Shown piece after piece: positions 1-4,833 of a stretch of 5,484 nt of DNA (position 1 is its first letter; each line of letters starts with the position of its first letter). The DNA is taken from assembly GCA_025464645.1 (NCBI GenBank), contig JAODGF010000083.1, positions 1 through 5,484 of the forward strand. The letters run 5' to 3'. This DNA comes from Methanosarcinales archaeon. Lineage in GTDB: Archaea > Halobacteriota > Syntropharchaeia > Alkanophagales > Methanospirareceae. The notes under the pieces are model-generated. The model was given only the letters and a program-made list of their open reading frames with translations. It was not told where the DNA came from and made no database searches. A program made the position numbers and the translations under genes.

Positions 1-201
1 GTGGACTCGTATTACCGGTGGAAGGGCGAGTTTTGCGAAGATAGAGAGGCTTTACTGATAATAAAGACAGAAAAAAGCAAGGTAGATAAGATTATAGAAA
101 GAATAAAAGAAGTTCACAGCTATGAGCTGCCTGAAATCATCGTACTTCCGATTGTTGCGGGATATGATAAGTATTTGGCGTGGATAGAATCGTCAATATA
201 G
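1..201 (+). CDS. cutA: CutA-type divalent cation tolerance protein, C-terminal part (5' end outside window)
   Basis: The last 66 residues of a CutA1-family protein, cut by the left window edge. CutA proteins are small cytoplasmic trimers of ferredoxin-like fold of about 100-115 residues. They bind divalent metals such as copper, and their physiological role is not settled. Family marks visible here are a Tyr-rich strand with WKGE (residues 7-10), a LLIIKT strand (18-23), HSYELPEI (39-46, matching the family's HPYEVPEI signature) and a terminal YLAWI (58-62) just before the TAG stop. The GTG at base 1 is an internal valine codon and not a start: about 35-45 residues of the first half are missing and lie upstream. 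The next gene begins 33 bases later on the same strand, so the two are probably co-transcribed. The family call is secure; the metal role is family knowledge only. Confidence 0.88.
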   Translation: MDSYYRWKGEFCEDREALLIIKTEKSKVDKIIERIKEVHSYELPEIIVLPIVAGYDKYLAWIESSI

Positions 202-234
202 GCTGATGAAAAAAACCACGAGTACGACAGGAAT

Positions 235-1764
235 ATGAAAGAGGGGATAGTAGGCGGGATAACATCAGAGGAGATGGCAGCCCTGGATGAGAACTGCAGA
301 TTCTTCGGGCTCTCTCCTGCACAACTAATGGAAAATGCAGGCGCGGGGATTGCAAACGAGCTAAAAAAGAGGTTTGAAGAAAAAGGGCAAAGAGTAAGTG
401 TCACGATAATAGCAGGGAAAGGCAATAACGGCGGCGACGCTTTCGCGGCTGCGCGACATTTGCATGGCTTTGACGTGAGAATACTTTTAATAGGCAGTTC
501 AAAAGATTTGAGGACAGAAGAAACACGTAGAAATTGGCGAATTTTAAAAGCGAGTGGATATGAAATTGAAGAAATAAATGATTCTTCCGCACTCAGAGCA
601 AGGGAAAACCACATAAACCGTTCAGAGGTGATAATAGATGCGATCCTCGGCACTGGTGTGCGAGGTAAAATAAGAGAACCAGAAGCTACCGCAATAGACC
701 TGGTAAACCGGGCAAGAGTAAACTCAAATGCATTTGTGGTTGCTGTGGACATCCCTTCCGGATTGGACCCCGATACTGGCGAAACGGAAAAAGCAGTACG
801 AGCAAATCTCACTCTCACGTTCCATCGTCCGAAAAGAGGCTTGCTTGAAAGAGAAGCTGAGAAATACGTTGGTGAATTAGTGATTGCAGATATAGGCATT
901 CCGGAAGGCATGGAGAAGTTAGCAGGTCCTGGAGACGTGAGAATGGTCGTGAAGAGACAGACAAGCAGCCATAAAGGGGATAATGGACGCGTGTTAATAG
1001 TGGGCGGAGGTCCTTTTTTTGGCGCGCCCGCTTTAGCCGCTCTTGCTTCTCTCCGTGCTGGTGCGGATTGGGTGACAATAGCAGCACCTAAAAGCGTTTC
1101 TTCTATTATCTCTTCCTTATCACCTAATCTAATCGTCCAACCTCTTTCTTCTGAGATATTGGTAGAAGAAGACGTGCCAGCGGTATCTAATTTGATAAAC
1201 AAGCATGATGTAGTGATAATAGGTATGGGACTTGGTGCAGCGGAGGAAACGAAAAAAGCAACGAGGATGATAATCGAGGATGATGCGAGCAAAAAGGTGG
1301 TAGTAGATGCGGATGGGTTCTATGGCTTGCATTTGCCTGTGGAGGCAGAGGATAAACTCGTTATCGTAACTCCACATGCAGGAGAATTATCGAAGATGGA
1401 GATAGGAGTAAAAGTGCCTACTGAGGATCTAATGGAAGAACGGATAAAATTTGTGCAGAACTTTTCAAGGCTAAACAAAGTTGTTACTTTGATGAAAGGT
1501 CCCACAGATATTATATCAGATGGCACTCGCGTGAAGATAAACAAAAAGGGAAATGCAGGAATGACCGTTGGCGGTACCGGAGATGTGCTGGCAGGAGTAA
1601 CTGGTGCTTTCTTTGCAATCGCCGCTGACCCTTTCAAAGTGGCAACTGCTGCTGCGTTTGTAAACGGCACTGCCGGGGATATTGCGTTTGAGAACAAAGG
1701 TTATGGGCTTCTCGCTACGGATGTGCTGGAGAATATCCCGCGGGTTATAAGAGAGGTGAGATGA
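235..1764 (+). CDS. nnr: Bifunctional NAD(P)H-hydrate repair enzyme (epimerase + ADP-dependent dehydratase)
   Basis: A 509-residue enzyme that repairs hydrated NADH and NADPH (NADHX/NADPHX). The N-terminal YjeF_N domain (about residues 9-230) interconverts the R and S epimers. The C-terminal ribokinase-like domain (about 240-509) dehydrates the S form using ADP. Epimerase marks are SPAQLMENAG (27-36), the nucleotide-binding loop AGKGNNGGD (60-68), ILGTGVRG (137-144) and VVAVDIPSGLDPDTGE (168-183). Dehydratase marks are SHKGDNGRVLIVGGG (245-259), VDADG (357-361), TPHAGEL (379-385), MKGPTD (420-425) and NAGMTVGGTGDVLAG (440-454), with Asp450 the expected catalytic base. Both domains look complete and of normal length. 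ATG 235 is chosen because the family N-terminus (ITSEEMAALDEN) begins a few residues later and an in-frame TAG lies just upstream. Its Shine-Dalgarno site is weak (ACAGGA), which fits translation within a polycistron after cutA. Housekeeping metabolite repair is its expected role. Confidence 0.96.
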   Translation: MKEGIVGGITSEEMAALDENCRFFGLSPAQLMENAGAGIANELKKRFEEKGQRVSVTIIAGKGNNGGDAFAAARHLHGFDVRILLIGSSKDLRTEETRRNWRILKASGYEIEEINDSSALRARENHINRSEVIIDAILGTGVRGKIREPEATAIDLVNRARVNSNAFVVAVDIPSGLDPDTGETEKAVRANLTLTFHRPKRGLLEREAEKYVGELVIADIGIPEGMEKLAGPGDVRMVVKRQTSSHKGDNGRVLIVGGGPFFGAPALAALASLRAGADWVTIAAPKSVSSIISSLSPNLIVQPLSSEILVEEDVPAVSNLINKHDVVIIGMGLGAAEETKKATRMIIEDDASKKVVVDADGFYGLHLPVEAEDKLVIVTPHAGELSKMEIGVKVPTEDLMEERIKFVQNFSRLNKVVTLMKGPTDIISDGTRVKINKKGNAGMTVGGTGDVLAGVTGAFFAIAADPFKVATAAAFVNGTAGDIAFENKGYGLLATDVLENIPRVIREVR

Positions 1765-1786
1765 TACTGTCAAATTTGAAGATATT

Positions 1787-2341
1787 TCAAGCAGCCAAAA
1801 TCAAATCCAATAGCGTTTTCCTATCCACTTCCGCTCGTGTTCTCCATCCGATATGCAATACCTTATCATCTTCACCCAAATATCCTTGTTTAATATACCT
1901 ATCAAGAGCGAAGAAAACCCTATGTTTAGGGAATTTCGCGCTTAAAAAATCTTCTACTGCTTTCCTCGGTGCTTTACCTTGCTTCGATATGATATAGGCT
2001 AAAGTAGCAGAGAGCATTGCCACATCATCTATTCGCGCACCAGAAGCTTTTTCAATCAGGTGGTTTTTGAGCACTATCATAAACCTGTCGCGCTCTGTTT
2101 TTTCTCCGCTTTCTCCTTTTTCTTCTCCTTCTTCGCTTATCCTCTTTACTTCCATTCCGAATTTATCGAGAGCAGCGTTTAAAACCCCAATCACTTCCAT
2201 ATAATTGTCTCCCAACGCCTTCTTAAGCTCCCAGCCTTTAACCCCCGGGACCCTATGTCTTCTGAAGAATAACAACTGGGCTGCCTTCTTCACCTTCTTC
2301 TCTGTTCTTGTCCTCAGTTCTTCTTCTGTTTCCTCTTCCAT
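1787..2341 (-). CDS. Kite-type tandem winged-helix SMC-kleisin partner, ScpB-position, Nse3/MAGE-like
   Basis: A 184-residue protein (from ATG 2341) encoded directly after the kleisin gene, the place where ScpB normally lies. Two winged-helix-like halves can be made out. The first, about residues 14-70, includes EKKVKKAAQLLFFR, VPGVKGWELKKALGDNY (31-47) and KFGMEVKRI. The second, about 103-184, includes MLSATLAYIISKQGKAPRKA, DRYIKQGYL and HIGWRTRAEV. A charged Glu/Gly/Lys linker (69-84) lies in the first half's tail. The order and spacing resemble the Nse3/MAGE homology domain: a helix ending FLL/LLF, an IP/VP..L...GD[NY] helix, a MIVL/SATL helix, then a terminal W..R[AT]..[DE] before a leucine-rich helix. 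Nse3, Nse1, ScpB and MukE are grouped as kite proteins, which bind kleisins; the role as a condensin-type subunit is inferred from this and from the neighbour. ATG 2341 has GAGG about 10 bases upstream. TTG 2350 is an alternative start whose GAGGA is too close. The gene overlaps the kleisin stop by 28 bases, suggesting coupled translation. Confidence 0.75.
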   Translation of the reverse strand: MEEETEEELRTRTEKKVKKAAQLLFFRRHRVPGVKGWELKKALGDNYMEVIGVLNAALDKFGMEVKRISEEGEEKGESGEKTERDRFMIVLKNHLIEKASGARIDDVAMLSATLAYIISKQGKAPRKAVEDFLSAKFPKHRVFFALDRYIKQGYLGEDDKVLHIGWRTRAEVDRKTLLDLILAA

Positions 2342-3093
2342 CTCATCCAATCCTCGTAGCTTAACGAAATTGGGATAGACTTTACATCACCAGTATTTGC
2401 TTCTTCATTAGCATTGCTTGGAGAAATAAATACTTCTTCTTCTAAGGGATTAACATCGAGCTGAGCTTTTCCTTCGCTTACCAGATAACTCGTCAGATAA
2501 GCCTTTTTAACACTGTCTTCAAATTCATCCTCATAAATAAAAGCGTGATATTCGATTCTGCCTCGTTCTTCGAGCTCTTTCGAGACTTCTTTTATTGCGT
2601 CCTCGAACTCTGTCCTGGATAAGATGTTCAAATCAATTAAATCCTCGATGTCGAATGCGGTTTCAAGAGTTGATGGAGGCGGAAATTCTTCCTTCCTTTC
2701 ACTGAAGGGTAATAACGCGTTCCAGTAATCCAGTCCCTCTTTCAGCCTCTTCGAGGTAATTCTATCCATTGATATAATAGGATGCCAGGATTCGAAGAAC
2801 GCGTTTGCTAACTGAGCAGGCTCCAGCATCTTTAATTTGAGTTCCATCAAAACCGGGTCTATATAGAACGAAGCGGAGCGGTCTCTTATCCATTTACCTT
2901 GCAATTCGATTATCTTTGCTAACTCGGATATCGCTTCTGCATCTATAAGAAGGTCGTCGAAAGACTTCCATTTTTTTAGGTATTCTTTCAGCGTTTCTAA
3001 GTACCTTTTTACGTTCAGGTCAAAAGGGTCTGTCCCTTCTTTTTGTATGGTTTTGCAAAAGTTTATCAGCTGGAATAGCTCCTCGGATTTCAT
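2314..3093 (-). CDS. scpA: ScpA-family kleisin (segregation and condensation protein A-like)
   Basis: A 259-residue protein with the layout of a kleisin, the subunit that bridges the two heads of an SMC dimer during chromosome organisation. The N-terminal helical region (about 1-80) contains DPFDLNVKRYLETLKEYL (22-39), matching the DPWDIDIVE.T..YL region of archaeal ScpA, then helices rich in Leu, Ile and Ala that end near Pro80. A variable middle (about 85-150) would hold the kite-binding segment. The C-terminal winged helix runs from about 157 to 224: ELEERGRIEY (173-182), then AYLTSYLVSEGKAQL (198-212) and EEEVFI (218-223), parallel to the ScpA pattern FLALLELV..GKV.L.Q...FGDI. An unusual tail of about 35 residues follows, ending WMRWKRKQKKN. 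The start ATG overlaps the aminotransferase stop as ATGA, and the 3' end overlaps the kite gene. The SMC ATPase partner is not in the window. The call rests on pattern matching; sequence identity to known ScpA proteins appears low. Confidence 0.75.
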   Translation of the reverse strand: MKSEELFQLINFCKTIQKEGTDPFDLNVKRYLETLKEYLKKWKSFDDLLIDAEAISELAKIIELQGKWIRDRSASFYIDPVLMELKLKMLEPAQLANAFFESWHPIISMDRITSKRLKEGLDYWNALLPFSERKEEFPPPSTLETAFDIEDLIDLNILSRTEFEDAIKEVSKELEERGRIEYHAFIYEDEFEDSVKKAYLTSYLVSEGKAQLDVNPLEEEVFISPSNANEEANTGDVKSIPISLSYEDWMRWKRKQKKN

Positions 3094-4199
3094 TTGGTTT
3101 TCTTCATTAACTCAAAAGCCTGCTTCAATTTTTCAAAACTCGTAGCATACGATATTCTCACGTGATTCTTTCCCCGACTTCCAAAAGCAGAGCCTGGCGT
3201 GACTATTATTCTTCTCCTTCTCTGCGTCTCCACAAATTCTTTCTCATCCTTCACGCGTGGGAAGATATAAAATGCTCCTTTTGGAGTGATGAATTCCATT
3301 CCCATATCTCGAAGAACATCAACAGCGAAATCCCTTCTTCTTTTGAACTCATTTCTCATCTCTGCTACACATTCCTGCGGTCCGGTAATAGCAGCCAATG
3401 CTGCGCACTGCGAAATAGAAGATGCACATGCCTGTATATACTGATGTATCTTCAGCATTTGCTCCACGTACTCTTCACGAGCTGCCAGATAGCCCAATCG
3501 GAACCCAGTCATCGCGTATGTCTTTGAGACTGCATTTACTGTAATTACCTCGTCAGAGAATCTTGCAGGGCTTATGTGCTTCAAGCCGTCATATATAAGA
3601 TGCTCATAAACTTCATCAGAAATGACCGTTATGTGTTGGTCGTTTGCGACATCAGCAATCGCTTTTATGTTCTCCTCGCTTTCCACTGCTCCTGTTGGAT
3701 TCGAGGGTGAATTTATTATGAGTGCTTTTGTCTTTGCCGTGAGCTTTTCCTTCACGGCTTCCACAGACATCGTAAGGTCTTCGCTTAGCGGAACTCCTAC
3801 TGGTTTCCCCTCTGCCAATTTCGTTAGTGCTGCGAACGAAACAAACCCGGGGTCCGGTATCAGCACTTCATCTCCCTTTTCCACAACTGAAAGAATAGCG
3901 ATATGCAATGCTTCACTTGCTCCGGAAGTAACTATTATCTCTTCAGGGCTCGCTACAAAATCGTTATCTCTTCTGAACTTATCGCTTATTGCCTCTCTCA
4001 GTTCTTCTATGCCTTTATTGAAGGTGTATGAGGTGAATCCAGACTTGAGCGCCTGCATAGCGGCTTCTTTTATATGCGCTGGAGTGTCAAAATCGGGTTC
4101 ACCAAGTCCGAGGTTGAAGAACTCGCCTGAGAAAGCTTCAAACGCCTTCCTTATGCCCGAAATCTCTATGGTTTTGATGCGAGATGCAAATTTGGTCAT
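3090..4199 (-). CDS. PLP-dependent class I/II aminotransferase (aspartate aminotransferase-like)
   Basis: A 369-residue fold-type I, pyridoxal phosphate-dependent transaminase that moves an amino group between an amino acid and a 2-oxoacid in the cytoplasm. Visible family residues are LGLGEPDFDTP (31-40), the TSGASEAL phosphate-binding turn (91-98), DPGF (116-119), NSPSNPTG with the conserved Asn167, DEVY with Asp195 (bonds the PLP pyridine nitrogen) and Tyr198, and SKTYAMTGFRLGY with the Schiff-base Lys226 and Arg234. The substrate-carboxylate Arg348 lies in HVRISYATS. Length is slightly below the usual 380-400, with a compact segment before IIVTPGSAFG. The architecture resembles archaeal aspartate/alanine-type enzymes (subgroup I-gamma), but the donor amino acid cannot be fixed from sequence alone, so no symbol is given. 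ATG 4199 is supported by GAGGAG six bases upstream and a TATA box. It is the first gene of the operon whose later genes are the kleisin and kite proteins. Confidence 0.93.
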   Translation of the reverse strand: MTKFASRIKTIEISGIRKAFEAFSGEFFNLGLGEPDFDTPAHIKEAAMQALKSGFTSYTFNKGIEELREAISDKFRRDNDFVASPEEIIVTSGASEALHIAILSVVEKGDEVLIPDPGFVSFAALTKLAEGKPVGVPLSEDLTMSVEAVKEKLTAKTKALIINSPSNPTGAVESEENIKAIADVANDQHITVISDEVYEHLIYDGLKHISPARFSDEVITVNAVSKTYAMTGFRLGYLAAREEYVEQMLKIHQYIQACASSISQCAALAAITGPQECVAEMRNEFKRRRDFAVDVLRDMGMEFITPKGAFYIFPRVKDEKEFVETQRRRRIIVTPGSAFGSRGKNHVRISYATSFEKLKQAFELMKKTK

Positions 4200-4205
4200 T
4201 TCCCT

Positions 4206-4211
4206 CTCCTC
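4206..4211 (-). promoter_or_regulatory. Shine-Dalgarno site of the aminotransferase gene
   Basis: On the minus strand the sequence reads GAGGAG, then six bases (AGGGAA), then ATG 4199. This is a strong, well-spaced ribosome binding site and supports that start. Confidence 0.7.
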
Positions 4212-4246
4212 TATTCTCTTAATCTTAAATGAAACACCACCAAATA

Positions 4247-4256
4247 AATTTATATC
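4247..4256 (-). promoter_or_regulatory. Putative TATA box for the aminotransferase-kleisin-kite operon
   Basis: The minus strand reads GATATAAATT here, preceded by A-rich sequence that could act as a BRE. Archaeal transcription usually begins about 25 bases downstream of the box centre, which would put the start near 4226. That gives a short leader of about 27 bases holding the GAGGAG ribosome site. It is inferred from position and composition in an AT-rich region; no other promoter is evident for the three tightly packed minus-strand genes. Confidence 0.5.
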
Positions 4257-4266
4257 TTTTTATATG
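4257..4266 (+). promoter_or_regulatory. Putative TATA box for the PaREP1-like gene
   Basis: The plus strand reads TTTTTATATG. With usual archaeal spacing, transcription would begin near 4287, leaving a leader of about 20 bases with a Shine-Dalgarno site inside it. The box abuts the candidate TATA box of the divergent operon, so the two promoters would share one small region. An alternative box is TTTATATC at 4249-4256. Confidence 0.5.
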
Positions 4267-4270
4267 CCAT

Positions 4271-4288
4271 TATAATAATCATATTATA
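4271..4288. repeat. 7-bp inverted repeat in the divergent promoter region
   Basis: TATAATA (4271-4277) and TATTATA (4282-4288) are perfect reverse complements separated by ATCA. The repeat lies between the plus-strand TATA box and the Shine-Dalgarno site, about where transcription should start, so a repressor bound here could block the PaREP1-like gene. Such AT-only palindromes also arise by chance in AT-rich spacers, so the operator role is only a suggestion. Confidence 0.35.
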
Positions 4289-4290
4289 GA

Positions 4291-4297
4291 AGGAGGA
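4291..4297 (+). promoter_or_regulatory. Shine-Dalgarno site of the PaREP1-like gene
   Basis: AGGAGGA lies 10 bases before ATG 4308 and is the strongest ribosome binding site in the window. It fixes that start for the downstream gene. Confidence 0.75.
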
Positions 4298-4307
4298 TAA
4301 TCAAATT

Positions 4308-4793
4308 ATGGGTGCTGCTTCTATCATATTGCCGCAAAGGCTTGTGGTGAAACTAAGGGAAAAAGCAGAGGAAACTGATTCACTGCCAGAGGAATTGGGA
4401 GTTGAGCTGCTGCAAAAGAGTTTGAATGAAGAACTTGACCCTGAAGACCTTGTAGAGCATTATAGTGCTTTAAGTGAGAAATACCTTAAAGAAGCGGACG
4501 AATTTATGAGCAAAGGGGATTTGGTTCAATCTTCGGAGAAATTATGGGGTGCTGCTGCGTTAGCAGTTAAGACGGTAGCGGCAAAAAGGGGATTGAAATT
4601 AGACAAACACGGAAGTTTATGGGATTTCGTTGATAAACTCGCTGTGGAACGCAGCGATGAAGACCTTTTGGATTGCTTTCACGATGCAAACAGTCTTCAT
4701 AGAAACTTTTACGAGCATCAAATGACAAGAAGGGCTGTGGAAGTAGCAGGGAAAGAAGTGAAAAAGTTGATACAAAAGTTAAAGTGGGAGTGA
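4308..4793 (+). CDS. PaREP1-family HEPN-like protein
   Basis: A 161-residue, largely helical protein that fits the archaeal PaREP1 family, whose members are small and mostly uncharacterised and fall within the HEPN-like helical superfamily. The N-terminal segment SIILPQRLVVKLREKAEE (5-22), followed by ELDPEDLVEHY (42-52), matches the family's IP.EL..KA...LDPE opening. The core follows: a YLKEADEFMSKGDLVQSSEKLWGAA-type helix pair (about 59-83), HGSLWDFVDKLA (101-112), then LHRNFYEH (130-137). The last element contains R132-N133 and H137, an RNxxxH arrangement like the active site of HEPN ribonucleases. No transmembrane segment or signal peptide is seen. ATG 4308 is supported by AGGAGGA and an upstream TATA box, so the gene appears to have its own promoter. 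The family assignment is good. Ribonuclease activity is inferred from the motif, and a purely structural or protein-binding role is possible. Confidence 0.8.
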   Translation: MGAASIILPQRLVVKLREKAEETDSLPEELGVELLQKSLNEELDPEDLVEHYSALSEKYLKEADEFMSKGDLVQSSEKLWGAAALAVKTVAAKRGLKLDKHGSLWDFVDKLAVERSDEDLLDCFHDANSLHRNFYEHQMTRRAVEVAGKEVKKLIQKLKWE

Positions 4794-4833
4794 GGATGAG
4801 TAAACTAAAAAGGCGGCATTTTGACTAACAACA

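Noticed and set aside
199..235. In-frame TAG between cutA and nnr, possible pyrrolysine readthrough fusion
   Set aside because: Both genes are in the same frame with no other stop between them, but CutA proteins naturally end at this point (YLAWI plus a few residues) and nnr has its normal N-terminus from ATG 235. A genuine amber stop is simpler.
120..1292. 390-codon open frame on the minus strand opposite the nnr gene
   Set aside because: It lies antisense to a gene with clear enzyme motifs throughout, has low-complexity Ser/Pro-rich composition, no recognisable domain and no promoter. It is a shadow of the coding bias of nnr.
1776..1790. Inverted repeat TTGAA-GATAT-TTCAA at the convergent gene ends, possible two-way terminator
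   Set aside because: The stem is only five AT-rich pairs with no following T-run on either strand, and half of it lies in the kite coding sequence. It is too weak to call.
3622..4275. 217-codon open frame on the plus strand opposite the aminotransferase
   Set aside because: Its translation mirrors the well-supported aminotransferase, is Ser/Ala/Phe-rich without domain marks, and runs into the divergent promoter region. It is a shadow frame.
4796..4828. Ten-residue mini-frame just after the PaREP1-like gene, possible leader peptide
   Set aside because: It is very short, has no regulatory codon run or hairpin nearby, and short frames of this size are expected by chance.
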